From contig CM038911.1 of assembly GCA_021904315.1 (NCBI GenBank), forward strand, positions 16,527,390-16,591,389: 64,000 nucleotides of DNA. The letters run 5' to 3'. This DNA is from Sphagnum magellanicum (lineage: Eukaryota > Streptophyta > Sphagnopsida > Sphagnales > Sphagnaceae). The notes below the pieces were generated by a model. That model was not told where the DNA came from. It saw only the letters and a program-made list of their open reading frames with translations, and did no database searches. Positions 24,060 through 38,270 of the stretch are shown here, piece after piece (position 1 is the first letter of the stretch; each line of letters starts with the position of its first letter). The translations under genes were made by a program, and so were the position numbers.

Positions 24060-27000
24060 ATGCGCTCAACAATAGGAAGAGGAGGAGTGACAGAGACAAC
24101 AGCAAAAGAGAAACTGCACAAGGATCCACAGCTGCAAATGGCATTGACAAACAAGCAGAGAAATTTTGTGGCAACAGGAGGAGGAAGTGAATCTTCACCA
24201 TTAGCAGCAAAGCTCCAACAAGCATGGTTGCAATCACAGTTGCCTAGGGTACAGGATAGTACTCCATATCCCTCATCCATTGATGCTGAAAGTCGAGATT
24301 TTGATGCTGAAGCTCGAGCTTTTAACCAGACAAGCAGAGAGCCTCTGACGACAAAGACGACGACGCCAACAACATCATCGCTATCATCATCATCAATAGC
24401 AGCAAAGCTCCAACAAGCATGGTTGCAATCACGGTTGCCTAGGGTACAGGATAGTACTCCATATCCCTCATCCATTGATGCTGAAAGTCAAGATTTTGAT
24501 GCTGAAGCTCGAGCTTTTAACCAGACAAGCAGAGAGCCTCTGACGACAAAGACGACGATGCCAACAACATCATCGCTATCATCATCATCAATAGCAGCAA
24601 AGCTCCAACAAGCATGGTTGCAAGCACGGTTGCCTAGGGTACAGGATAGTACTCCATATCCCTCATCCATTGATGCTGAAAGTCAAGATTTTGATGCTGA
24701 AGCTCGAGCTTTTAACCAGACAAGCAAAGAGCCTCTGACGACAAAGACAACGTCACCAACAACATCATCACCATCATCATCATCAAAGACAATGCCAACA
24801 AAATTTACAAAACCAACACCACTAACATCAATGCAGACATCATTGTTGTCACATCGTCATAAGAGTTCTTGTGGTGCTCCACCGCCAACCCTCCATTCCT
24901 TCTCCACCCACGATGCCAACTTGAACAACCATATGTCATTCCTTTTGGGAGATTTGAACTCTCCAACCGGAGGGCCGGAATCTCTAGCATTCCTTGATGA
25001 GATGCTCATGGAGGAGGAAGATATCAACACAGAGCAATTTTATATGAACAAAGAAAGCATGGGCTACAATGAGATGCAAGTAACATTCCTTGATGAAATG
25101 CTCATGGAGGAAGATGATATGAATGGCAGCAAGCCATGTATGTACCAAGAAAGCAATGCATACCAAGCAGTGGAGAAGGGCTTTGCCGATCTCATCGCCA
25201 AAGGTTCTCCATCAACTAGTACTACTGGATCAAGCTACTACAGCTTTGTAAACAGCAGGGAAGAGGGGGCAGCAGCACGGGGTGCACAAACAGAGTGTAA
25301 TAATGTGGGGTGCAATCAATCTCTCGACTTTAACCAGTTGTCAGAAAAATTTAATGTAGATGAGATGCTTTATGATTATACAGACCTTCTGTGTCGGCAT
25401 CTTAAACAAATGGGCCTCGAGTCATCTACAAACAGCTCTAGCAATAGCAGCAACAGCCATGCAAGCCACACAGATGTCCTTGTGCGTGAAGCTCATAACC
25501 CTACAACCATTTACAACAACCGGAGTCAAGAAAGTTCAAGCACTGGGGTGGGCATGAATCTTCCACAAGGAACTAACATTGGTGTGACACAACACAATGT
25601 CAAGTTTGCATTTGATAGTGGCGATGAGCATGACTTGACAAATTTGCTTATCATGTAAGAGAACAACACCTGCCCATACAAGCATGATTTCAATATTGGA
25701 ATTGTTGATGGACAAGGTCATGCATATAGTGCTGGATCTGAGGTGAGAGAGAGAAGTAATATCCTCAATTTTCTTTCCTCTAATTGCAGATGTGCAGAAG
25801 CAGTGAAGCAAAATGATGTGAGGAAGGCTAGTAGAATCATTGCAGAGCTTCGTGCTCTTACATCACCATCTGGAACTGGTGCACAACGCATGGCTCATTA
25901 CTTCACAGATGCATTGGTAAGATTTTTGCCTTGCTTATGCACTTTGCTTTGCTTTTCTTGCAAATCTCTAATGGACATTGTGAGGTTGGGTGTTCAGTGT
26001 TGGAGGTGAAATACATTCTAGTTTGTCACTTGCATTCCTACACTTTTTTTTTTTTAAATCTATTTTTGCTGAATGCCTTTTGGATGAATTGAATATTCTA
26101 GGTTGCTAAAATGTCTGGAACTGGTGCACAACTCTCTGCTGCAGTTCGCGACAATGCCCCTTCACCTGCTACATTGTTGCGAGCCTATAAGTCACTTGTG
26201 CTACATGCTCCATACTGGACACTTGCCCATTTCAGTACCACTGTTGCGATCCTGAATGCTTTCAAAGGAGCAACCCAAGTGCATTTGGTTGACTATGGCA
26301 TCGGTTATGGTAGCCCATGGCTGAGTCTCATTCAAGAACTTGCAAGCAGACCAGGAGGTGCACCCAATCTTCGAATCACAGGTGCTTGGGTTGTCTCTTG
26401 TCAACTTCTCCTATTTCTTTTGTGAATATCTCTACGGTACAAATCAGAGTTCATGATCGTAATTCATTGTTCTGTTATTATCAAAGTGTTGGGTTGTAGT
26501 GATTTCTTTGCAATCTCTTAAATCTTTAAAACAACTTTTAGAACAGTTTCTCATGATGACTTCTGTGAGATTTCAGGAATAGAGAGAGCACATGGCATAA
26601 AGTACAAGCCATCAGAACTCCTAAGACGATGTGGTCAAAGGCTTTCAGAGTTTGCAAAGACATGTGAAGTGCCATTTCAATACTCGGCAATTGGCGCCGA
26701 TGAGTGGGAGAATATAACAGCAACCCAACTCGCTCTAAGGCCTGATGAAGTGCTCGTAGTGAATACAACTTACAGATTCTCTTGCCTTTTGGATGAATCT
26801 GTTATGGTAATAAATCCTCGCCAAATGTTACTGAACAAGATCCGAAGCATGAATCCAAAGGTAAATGCCAATCACCAAAAGGCTAAATTTACATGGATCT
26901 TGCTATGTTATTGTCCTCTAAGTTGAAACACTTGTTCAAATCATGTAGTTTTCTTTTGGAAATGGTTGTTGGTTTCTTTTGCTTCAACACATCTTCTATG

Positions 27001-27513
27001 AGCTCGATGGGCTCTACCTCATAATTACACATGTCATCAACAATGTCCCACTTTCTACATACATTTCATTAGTGTTTTATTTGAATTCTGCAGGTTTTTG
27101 TAACGGTGGTGGCAAACGCAAGTTTGAATGAGCCTTTCTTTATGTCTCGTGTTCGTGAAACCATCAAGTATTATTCGGTACAGTTTGATACACTTGATGT
27201 AATAATGCCCCCCTATCTTAAGGAAAGATTATTAACAGAGCGGGAGGTTTATGGTCGAGAGATCCTAAACATTATTGCTTGTGAGGGTCTTGAAAGAGTG
27301 GAGCGACCTGAGTCCTATAAGCAATGGCATAGTCGCATTCAACGAGCTGGCTTTGTACAAAAGCCACTACAATTATCTGAGATCAATACAATCAAGTCCA
27401 TACTTTGCTCGTATGACAAACGCTTTGGCATTGGACAAGATGGTGGTTGGTTTCTTTCAGGATGGAGGAATCAAGTCATGAATGCATTCTCAATCTGGGA
27501 GCCAATCTCCTGA
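24060..27513 (+). CDS. GRAS transcription regulator, LISCL (SCL9/14/33-like) branch, five exons
   Basis: Exons 24060-25654, 25790-25916, 26102-26381, 26577-26860 and 27094-27513 all have GT-AG borders and join in frame to 901 residues. The start is the first ATG of the long frame. The N-terminal half has three 65-residue tandem repeats (49-243) and then two copies of the acidic LISCL motif (FLDEMLMEE), followed by a segment ending QAVEKGF that is typical of this branch. The GRAS domain starts at about 524: DLTNLLIICAEAV (leucine heptad I), VHLVDYGIGYG at 634-644 (VHIID), EREVYGREILNIIACEG at about 811-827 (PFYRE), then RVERPESYKQW and a C-terminal SAW region with WFLSGW and IWEP. LISCL proteins act in the nucleus as transcriptional co-regulators; Arabidopsis SCL14 works with TGA factors in stress and detoxification responses. 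Introns within the GRAS domain are unusual for the flowering-plant members. The foreign GDPD island lies upstream. Confidence 0.9.
24204..24788 (+). repeat. Three in-frame 195 bp tandem repeats in GRAS exon 1
   Basis: The unit begins GCAGCAAAGCTCCAACAAGC at 24204, 24399 and 24594, exactly 195 bp apart. Each encodes 65 residues: AAKLQQAWLQ, LPRVQDSTPYPSSIDAES, FDAEARAFNQTS, then a Thr/Ser-rich tail. Copies differ at only a few bases and the frame is intact. Confidence 0.95.
24985..25125 (+). repeat. Duplicated acidic LISCL motif in GRAS exon 1
   Basis: TTCCTTGATGA followed by ATGCTCATGGAGGA occurs at about 24990 and again 96 bp (32 codons) later at about 25086, encoding FLDEMLMEE twice. LISCL proteins known to me carry one such conserved acidic segment before the Ala-Glu motif; here it is doubled. 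Confidence 0.7.
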
Positions 27514-30501
27514 CAACTAGTTGTTTATTAGGGTATGTTTCATATTTTGTCTTTTTCTCTCACAAAAGCTCATCTTTGAAGCTACCTACAAAGTACTCAT
27601 ATGTGAAAGTGTTCCAAGTTTATCTTATTCTTATTATGTCATGCTAGTTTTCTTTTTTAGGAATATAACATAGGTGAATATTGAGTAAGATGAAATGTCT
27701 CGGGGTTCTTCAAGACACAACTAATAGTGTGCATGCGAAGAGTAACATTTATTGGTTTCCAACCTACAAAGAAAAATGGGTTAATGGAATAAAGTACTCA
27801 TGTATATCCATGGAAAAACTCTTGGTACCGATTGTCACAAGTTTCATATGATTCTCCACAACATGTTCATCACCTTGTTGCTATGTAAGCACATAGCAAA
27901 TGGCAACAAATCTTGTTCAAGCTTGACAATATATCCAACGGTCTTATTACATACATTATGATTTGCTAAATAAGCTGCATGCAATGGTGTAAGTGCCTAA
28001 CTTGAATCAAACACAAAATACTATTGGGTAAGTATAGACTTGTCCTTGGTTTGGTTATCAATCTCTATTCTTTTTACCTTCACCCAGCCCTAAACCTAAC
28101 TAACTCCAAAATTTGCAATTCAATGCCTTGGGGTGCCTCATAGTCACTTTGGAAAACATTCCCAACTACTCAATCTTTCTTTCTATATCTGGTTTTGTCC
28201 AATTCCCCTCACAACACATGCACGCATTCAACATTATTTAGTTATTTTCCACCTCCATGAACCTTGTTTCCCATTACATGATTACCAACACCTATGCATA
28301 TCTAATCTTCATGAGTACAACACACACACAACAACCTTGGTGGGGCATTAGTACTAACCTAGGTTTGGTTGAGGGAGCTCAATAGCATTTTCACTATATT
28401 GTGTCATAGCTTTTGAACGTCCAACAATATTAAAGATCAAGTTTTGTACTTGTTTGATTTACCTTTACAAAGCATGAGTTAAAAAAATTGAAATCAACAA
28501 GTTGTGGTCCAATTTAACCCTAACCGAAACACATATTTTATATCAGAATGGTTGAAACCACAAAGTTTAACTCACACATGTGTCATGAGCCAGGGCCTTT
28601 CCATCAACCTGGGGGGGGGGTGTGACATTATTCCAAGCAAATTTTTAAATGAAAGTTTTGGAAATGAATCTATTTTGGGGCATTTCAATTGCTAGAAGTC
28701 AGAACAAAAAATAGTGAAAAGAACCAAATTATTATATTTGGCTCCAATGAGTAGTAAAAAATATACAAGACAATAAAAATTTTGAACTTTCATATTTGGT
28801 TTATCCTATGGATGATTGCCACTTTGGCTACATCACAAAATTCATAAAGAAAACATTGCTTCCTATAAGGAAAAACTGGCATATTCCTTGAAATGATTGA
28901 TCATCCAAAGACAAAGCTACAAAATCATTTAAATATAAAATCCCCACAAAGTGATGAGCATCAATGATAGAATACAACACCCTTTTCAAGTCATATACTT
29001 TTCAAGTCATCAATTATTTTTTGGTTGGGATTGAAACTTTGCTACAATCACATAGGCCAAATAATTCATTAATTGTCTTTGGTACATGTCACTATTCTTG
29101 ATTGTTTTTATGAGATTCCAGTTGGTCTCACTACCAACATGCTATTGCAAATTGAATTGTTGTGTGAAGATATGTTCATAATAACTAGTCTCAAGTCATG
29201 GGTATGCACAATTTCATTTAAGATGAGGTCATTTTAAGATGAATTTTGGAAGGACATTTTTCATGGATGAAAAAATGCATCATTCATGGCCATTGCATCC
29301 AAAAACCACACACACAAATCAAGGTCTTTGTTAGCCCATTTCATCTGCATACAATCAATCAAGGTTCAAAGTATCACAAAAACACATTCATTAGGTATAG
29401 AATTCAAATAATGAATAATGAAATTGAAATTGAATCAAAGAAAATTGAACATAATCAGTTTGTGAAACTTGAAAGATTCATATATCACAATCCAAGTTGT
29501 CCATTTGAAGCTCAAAATATGACATATGTAAAGCTTTAGACTAAACTAACCACACTTTAATGGACTAGACTAACCATCATTGTCCAAGCTTGTTGCGAAC
29601 GCTTAATCCATGTTATGATTTCCATCATCATCCCCTTCATTGGGGCCGTTAGCAATTAGATTTGCAATAGTGATAGTACAACCTCCTTTAACAATGAAGG
29701 CTTGAATTGACTCATCAATATTTATCGGAGCTTATAGACCTACATATTAATCCACATTTTGAAGTCTCTAACATATCAAATTTTGAACTTGTTTTGTTCC
29801 ATGTCTCTTGCGAGATCCTTTCGTCCCCTTTCTTTTGGGTCACTAGGATAAAAAAAACTTGGTCTACATGTAGCATGAAATCATTTTAAATGAAAATAAT
29901 TGTGACATGTGGCATAATAAAAAAATTATTACATGACATATTAATTGAATGTTGGTCAAATTAAATTTTAAATATATATTTAACTAGGTGTGTAGATAAA
30001 TAGGCTAGGTACATAGATAGGTAAATAGATAGATATTATTATTTTATATTGAATGTATTAATTTCTTTATATATCGTGGTTGAGTTTATAAATTTTTAGT
30101 TTAGAGCAACAAAAGCCTAGTTGTGAGAATTTATTTAAATCTTTGCAACTTTGCTTTTGCAAGTCATCCTCCCTTTACTAGAGTTGCTTTACTACATGTG
30201 ATCCACACGCAATTTGTTCCTCTTGCATCCTACCCTCAAGGATATCCAATGCTTGGATGGTAAACAATAACCTCTTGGTTGGCCAATGCCTCAAGTAGCT
30301 AGTCAATGCATCATATTGTATGGAATGTCATCACACCAATTTGAAAATGTTCACTACATACCACAAATGCCACCTTGTCAATATACATGTTGCAAGTTCT
30401 TCCACCGTCATGGGCAACTTTACATACTCCATCCATGTCCCAATCACAAAGTTCCTCTATAGTGACCTACCAATCCACCATTAGTGTCGTAACCACAAGT
30501 G
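27514..30501. other. Gene-poor stretch between the GRAS gene and the inverted-repeat arm
   Basis: AT-rich, with short open frames only, a G run at about 28611-28620 and no recognised domain. The left arm of the large inverted repeat may extend into this region, but its mirror partner would lie beyond the right end of the window and cannot be compared. Confidence 0.5.
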
Positions 30502-33500
30502 CCTCCAAGGTAGATGCAAGATATAATGACTTTTCTTTCTTTTTTTAATGTTCATTTCCATACAAGTCTTATTTATAATGTTAAACTTGTAATTTAATGT
30601 GACTTATGGACTATGACTTTTCAAAAAGTAATGAAGTTTGTATTAATGAAAACCCAAGTGAAGATATGTATCTTTGGAAAAACACTTTGAAATTGGGGGA
30701 AAATAAAATTTTAAGGAATTATGAAAATATGGCTCAATTATGGCCAATAAAAAGACCCTAATTATAATTTAGTTATGATTTTTGAAGGAAAAAATTCACA
30801 TAATTTTGTATAATTGCATGTTACATCACATATTGGATCATTATAAATAATTTGAAATGAAATTCAATATGAATCTTTCAATTTTTTACCATTCCAATCA
30901 ATCAACCAATCCATATATTTTTATATTGAAAATTCACTATTAAAAGTGGGTGTTTTATTTTTAAATAATTACACCAAGTTATTAATTTATAAATAATTAC
31001 CATTTGACAATTTTAGTTCTCACTATAGGTGTTCAATGAAAGGCCGGCACTTTGCAAAACTCAGTACTAGAGTCCAAAAATGAGCCACCATATCTTGCAT
31101 TTACTTTCCATAATAACTCTCAAATCCACCACCAGAACCACAATCACATGTTCTTCCATAATGGCCAACAAATTCACCATCTATGCATTTCATGTTATAA
31201 GCGCCTTTGCAATGGCCTACAAGTTCACCATCCATGACACATTGTGACCAAACAACAGGTCACCCTAATAGTGTGAACACAACAAATTTTTAGGGTTTTG
31301 TTTTTTTGTTTTACTGTTTTCATTAGCTGTCACCTTTTGCATTCTTGTGACAGGAACATGTCCATCACTACTGCAAGGAATGCATGGGTAGGCTATTCTA
31401 TTTGTTTGTGTGTTGTGGAGGACAGGAGTTGTGTTGTGCGATGGATGGTGGAGGAAGTGATTGCATTGAAAAAGGTTTCCGGAATGGACGGAAGAAGGTA
31501 AGCATAAAAGGTAATATGAAGGAGAAAGGAGGCGGGGTTCTTTCTAGTATGTAATTTTCTGGTTGTTGTATCTCTCAAACTACTTAGCTAGTTGTTGATG
31601 ACCTCCGCTACGCCAATGACTTAGCAGAGTAATTGTGTAGATCATTGTAGGAATAGATATGAGGGGTTGATGCCGAGGAATGATGAGAACTAAGGATGCC
31701 GAGGAATGATGAAGAACTGAGGGGTCCGAGCCATAGAACTAAGAGGCATATAGAAGACAAAGAGCATCTAGGGATGGGAGTTTGTGTTGCAATTTTTTAG
31801 ATCTATGTTGTAGGCAACTGACAGAGTGAGTGCCAAAAACCTCAAGGGGTATCCTTAGGGTGGGTAGAATGAGTAAACCAAATCAAGAGTGAAAAAGAAA
31901 CTTGAAAAGAAAAATCTATCGTGCATTCTTGCATAAGAGTCTATCCCATTGAATGGCTCTAGATGAGCGTAGTACCTACTGCTCAAAGTCAGCAACATTT
32001 AGATTCAAAGGTCTCTAAGTTTTTAGGTTTTCATAGAAGAGGAGTGGAGATATACTGCATTGTTGCATTCAGTGGGGAATTGGTTAGCGGTTCAAATGGA
32101 TCGAATGAACCTTGAGAGTTCTAACCTCAAAGGCCATACCTTGATAGAATCTTGATTATTGATGATATGCATTGGAATTGGGTAGCTAATGATTCATAGC
32201 CACTTAAGTGGATGTATGCTAGAAATTCAAACATCTGTAATAAGTCTACCAATTAGAATCTACAAGAGTTGGATATGCTAAAACCAGTGAATGTCAGTAG
32301 AAGTCATCTTTGATATTGGTACAACAAAATTCAATAAGTGTTATTTTATGTAAGGCGCTAGAGATTCCAATTCTGTTTAAACCTATTGTATGTTGTTAGG
32401 TTCGTTTTTTTTTATCTTCCACTTTCCTTTTGGTTACAACACAACTACAAATTATGTTTTTTATAAGAATGACCAACAACAAACAATCCAACAACCCCAA
32501 CATGTCTAGTCAAAATCCACTCAATATATATAATAGGTAAGGATTCTAGTATGGTATCAATTAGAGATGCCTATACCTAATTAGATAACTAAGATGTCTC
32601 ATTTGGGGTTTGTTCTAAGTAGGTTAAAATAAGGGCCCAATGTCAAGCCTTAAACAAGGTAATGAAAAGGCTAGGGGTTGAAATTATAGTAGTAAGGGTG
32701 TTCAACCTATACTGCATTATAACAAAAGATGGGATACATGTTGGTGGGGGGTGGAATAGTTGGTTAATTACCTTTTAAGGCTACACCTTGAAATTTAGTC
32801 CATCAATTGATGATATTTGGAAGCAATCAACTAAGGAATTAGAAATAGGGAAAAATAATTTTTATAGAGATGCAATTTGAATACCTTTGTCACCCACTTG
32901 GTTACAAATATATCCAAGGTCAATTTGCCATTGTATTCAAAGATAAATAACCCAATGGTTGGAAAAAAAATTAAAATTAAAAATGAGAAATGACCACACA
33001 ATTACTAAAAATCACATCGGAATATATTGAAAGATTTTTTTAGGAAGGAAGAAAATGTTGAAAAGGCATTTTGCATGACAAAACTTTGAGTAGCTCAAAA
33101 GAACGCAAGTCAAGTTGGATGACATAGCAATTTATCAAATTAGAGAAAATAAATAAATAAAATTTGATTTTGACTTCTAACCCTAAATTATATGTTATTT
33201 TTTCATTTATTCATCTAAATGGTGGATCTTTATATTGTACATGATGTGGATCATTGGGGCTTTGAGGGGTTGAATTAGTGGAAGAGCACCCACCTTGATA
33301 GAGATCCAAAAAAAAATCAAGAGAAAAAACAAATTGCAAATATGGATGAAATGAGGTTAGAACAAAAAATTTACCCCATTGGGTGAAAGCATAATCAAAT
33401 ATACATTTCGTGATCTTTGTCAAGAAAAATTTAAAATAATCATAAATTAAACCTTAACATATTAAATCTATAAATATCATTTAATTCAATGATCAATATG

Positions 33501-36500
33501 AAAAAAAAATTGAATTTATGTTAATGATATTGAAGACTCACATGTTTAAAATATATTAAAATAATTTTTTTAAATGCTAGTAGAATTTGTTTTCCATTGC
33601 ATGTTGTTATGAGAAACAAAATAGGCTTCAAGTAGATAACATATTTGATTTTATTTGATTTTATTTTTTGGTTAATACCCATCTAAAATTTACCATAACA
33701 CTTTCAACTTCCAAGGTAAAAGTAATAGTATATCAATCTTTTAATGTAAAAGTAGTTTTGAACACAATTCCACCAATCAATTTCAAAAATATTTTTGGCC
33801 TACTTTTAATACACTAATTTTTCTCAAACTTTGTATACAACATACTATAAACTCAATATTTAGCACCATGATGGTTTGACAATGATTGGAATTTTTAAAC
33901 TTTACTTTGTTGCATTTATGCATAAAAATATGACTACAACTATTTGGAGCCTTTTTTGTGTATATTTGATTGTGCTTTCACTCCATTATTATGTGTTAAT
34001 TTGTTAATGCAAAGGATTGTAATTTCATGCCCATGACCCGTTGTTGACTTGGTTAATTAGTTTGGCATTTGCTTTTATTGATTGTCATGAACTCATGTAT
34101 ATAGTTATGCATTGTGTGTTCACATCAAGTTGCACATTCCCCCTTTTGATTCAAAGGTTTAAATCCCTTGAACCAATTTCAATCAAAATCAATTTTTTTT
34201 GGAGTCTTTAAACATTTGTATATAAGATAAATGTATTATAATCAATGATAAACAATGTTTCATGGGTCACATTGTTCAAGCACATTGTCAGTTTGGATTA
34301 TTCTTGATTCAAAGCATTTATGGTTTAAAATTAAGTTCAAGAAGAATTTTTAAGACTAACATTCAAAGTTTTTGTCTTCAAGATTTAAATTTCATCTACG
34401 TTTATTTGGCCTTTTGGTAAGTATTCTCTCCCCTTAATTTGGTGATTATTTTTATGTTGCCAAGGTTGATATATTTGTTATAACGTCTTAAATGTACATA
34501 ATCTTAACCCTTGCAACCTATTATTCTAATAGGTTTAAGTTATTTTGTTCATAATGTTGCTTAGAAATGTGTCTTACTACTTTTTCATTAATTGTGGTAT
34601 GTTTCACAAGAAGGTAATGCAACCATGGAATTAAATCATTATGAATAGTAGTGGGTTTGCATTATCATTTGAGCTCAAGATTTGACTCAAGGCAATGAAA
34701 AACAACCATGAATGGATTATTAAGGCCAATGAAGACTTGAAATCCATGCAATATAAATGGGTGAAAAGACAAGAATACATGTCAACCATGAATACATGGA
34801 CCATATATTGGCCTTCATGAAATCATTTGTCCCCTTCCTATGCTTGGCAATCCATCTAAATCTAGGAAAGGGAAAAAACAACCTATGTAGCCAAAACAAA
34901 GAATGATGAAAGTATGGGAGTGGTAAGCTAGCATGTTAAATCGAAGTGTAAAAGCACAATGGTAGTTTTTGAATAGTTAGCTTGAACACATAAAAGCTCA
35001 TGCATTTTTTAACGTTCATTTTATTTCTAACTACACAAATAATTTGTGCAATGAACCAATTGAACCTCATAAATGGAGGGATGTATTTTAACATCGTCAG
35101 TATGCATAACACAATAATAAAATTAATGAATGGGATGTAATTGTGTTTCTTTCAATTACAAAATTTGTTACCACAAGTGACACAGTTGGACAAAAGGAAA
35201 TGGCTTCGTATCGGACATGATGTAGACCACATGTAATGGGTGATGTTTAATGATTCATGTGAGTTCAAACATTAAATTACATAATCACATGCATGTGGTT
35301 TAAAAGTAAGGGATGACAACAAAAAATTATTATTTTGAAATTTTCAATTATGACAATACAAATCATTTCAATTATGAAAGTACATAAAATGTGGTTACTA
35401 CCAAAAAGGTGGGTTTTTAATTATTATCAAACATATGAATTTTTGTTTGAAGCTTGCCTATAACACATTAGGTATGATATCTATTTAATTTTAGATGTCA
35501 ATGGGTTGTTATGTAATATGCAACATTTGAAGTTGAAAACCATTAATTTCCCTAATGAAATATGAAAAGGAGTTTGTAAGCCCATGACCAAATCTATTTT
35601 AAGTTTTGAAATTATGTTTTTCAAGATTTGATGTTGAGCTTTAGTTATCAACAACACAACCCAACATAACCTTAAACCCATGGTGAGATTCTTATTAGGT
35701 GATAGATTAGGGTTTAAATTAATGTTGTATGAAGCAATGAAAAATGTAAATTCCAAGTAATTTTGAAAGTTAAGTTTTTGAAAAACATGATTAAGGTGTT
35801 ATGTGATATCAACATAAGATTTAGGATCAATTAGGTCCAAACAATACATTGTTGATAAATGACTATCCTTATAAATGCATTGCTAATACACCATTTTCTT
35901 ACATATTACCCTTGTCATTTGATAGTAAAGTAAAGGACAACTACTTATTGGGTTATATTGTGGTCATACTTGGCAAGGACTATTAAAGGTTCCAAGTACT
36001 TTAAGGTGGGTGCAAACATGATAACACAAGCCATACCAACCCACATGACCTTATTGTGAAATTATTTTTGACACTTTTAAAAGTAATGTTAGTGCTTGTC
36101 AAGATGATATGGTAGATTCTAATTGGTTACAAAATGCAATGGTTTAGAAATCCATGAATTTCACAATGGCCAAGAATTTTTTTTTTTTTTGACATGACAT
36201 ATTATACTATTATGTAAGTATTTGAATAATTGTTATTGTACATGATTATATCATTTTGAAAGCATTACAAATCTTTAAAAAAATGGGAAAATTTAATGAA
36301 AGCACTAGTTACGATGTTTTATGTGTGTTTTTGAATATTTTATCTTCATTAGATCCATCCAAATTATTTCACGTGTTTTCATAATATATTAGAAAGGGCA
36401 TCATGTAAAAATATTTTAAACTTGCAATGTTAGTACAATTTTTTACACTAAAAACATTAAAAATCAGGTGTTAGTTACATTTGTTACAATATGTGTTAAC

Positions 36501-37469
36501 ATGACTACACTTGAATATGTAGTTACCAATTCACAGGGCTAGAACTGATTCACAAAGCAAGTCCCACATTGGAAAGTAGTAAAAGCTTATGATTGATTAT
36601 TTAAAACCCAAAACTTGAACATGATTTTGTTTCATAATTTTATTTTTTTGGATTGTTTCCATTATGGGGGGGTTCAAGCTTCATTTATTTCATTCAAATA
36701 ATTGATTTTAAAATTTTGTTTATATTTTCGATTATGTGATCATGAAGGGTGAGGTTTGAACACCCGACATTGGGTTTTTTTATTATCTCATGATTATTTA
36801 GTTGAATTTTACAATCATGACGAAACCATGAAAAAACGTTATCCTTTCCCCATGGTGGCACCTTATCCATTCTTTGTTGGAACCACACATTATAATGTAA
36901 ACTTCACCTTGACCACATCAAACATGTTTATCTTTTGAATTTCAACCATCAAACCTTGTGAAAAATATTTTGAATATTTTCTTATCATACCCATAGATGG
37001 TTAGGTTATGCTCACACTTGTCATAGAAATTCAAGTGTTTTGTAACACTATCGAGAAGGAGTGAACAAAAGAAAATCCTTAAAAAATTGGCAGGAATGTT
37101 GGCTGCAAAATTATTTGCCCACGTGCTTAAAGATGGTACCAACATTAATGATGAAGTTGAAGGATTGGAGGTCCAAAGTCTCAATTCACCATGAGACCAC
37201 AATTATGAAAGTGATTCAAGTGATGATGGGTTCATCAATCTTCCTATGTTATACATGGACATTTGAAACACAAAGGTACTTATGGGATAAAATTTAAATA
37301 CCAAGAAAAATTTTCAATTGATCATTCCAAAGTTGCCAAATGAGCAATTCAAATAAAAGATTATAATGTCTATTCCATGTTTTGAGATAATCTTATCTAA
37401 TTGATACAAACCCATTCCATTTTCCATAACTATATTGATCTGGAATAGGCATTAGTACTCTTATAATTT

Positions 37470-38270
37470 ATGGTTGCTACATGTAAATTCGGTTATTATG
37501 GTAATGAAGCATCCATAAAAGATATTTGTGATGTGTTTATAATATATGAATGTGCAATAAACTTGTTCACTAATCGATGCAATATTGTTACATTTTTGTT
37601 CATGGAGTATTAAACAATGAGACGGCTTACTATAGAAAAATGAATTAGAATGAGAACAAAAATTTGAAATTTTTTGGGTTTCTTTTAGTGGTGGGTAGTA
37701 TAGATGGAACCCTTATCCCTTTTGTAGCTAGGCCCATTAGGTATGGGGAAGACTATTACTCATGAAAAACAACTTACTTTACTTTAACAATGATTGTTTG
37801 TAATAAAAAGGGTAGAATATTGCTAGTTTTCTTGCATCTATTCATGATTTTCGAGTTTACACAATTTCAAAATTGAGGATGAATTTGAGGGATTTTTTGT
37901 GTGTGAAGAGGAACATCTATTAATTGAATTTACCTACCCTCTTCTGTTGATTTTCATTCAAGTTTATAAACAACTAGTAACCACACAACCTTTGAATGTG
38001 ATATTCAATACCCAACTAGCAAAACTCTGAGTTAAAATAGAGTATTCCATAGGTGTCTTGAAAGGATGTTTTCAAAACATAAGGGATCTACATATTCAAA
38101 TTGAAACCAAGCAAAACCATAATAAAACAATGTTGTGGACTACATAATCTTTTCATTGAAAATTTTATGATTCATCATGGAATTTTGGACAATCTAATGA
38201 AGATCCAAATGATGATGACTTTTTTCTTAAATTGGTTGGACAACAAAGTGATTCTATGTATATATGTCTC
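37470..38270 (+). pseudogene. PIF/Harbinger (HARBI1-type) transposase remnant, left arm
   Basis: The plus strand encodes pieces of the DDE nuclease of Harbinger elements: VGSIDGTLIPF with the first catalytic Asp at about 37690, RPIRYGEDYYS, a TMIVCNKKGRILLVF strand, then FNTQLAKLRVKIEYSIGVLKGCF and the terminal CCGLHNLFIENF at about 38140. Several in-frame stops interrupt it, so it is dead. The usual second SANT/Myb-like ORF was not firmly identified; minus-strand frames at 38560-39590 are in the right place for it but are also broken. Terminal inverted repeats were not found. Confidence 0.65.

Noticed and set aside
23972-24475. Antisense frames over the GRAS repeats
   Set aside because: Shadow of the 195 bp coding repeats on the opposite strand; no domain.
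24204-24788. CRISPR-like or satellite array
   Set aside because: Contiguous 195 bp coding repeats in a plant gene, without spacers.
32540-32575. Primer-binding-like TGGTATCA segment suggesting an LTR element
   Set aside because: The match is partial and no LTR pair or internal domain was found around it.
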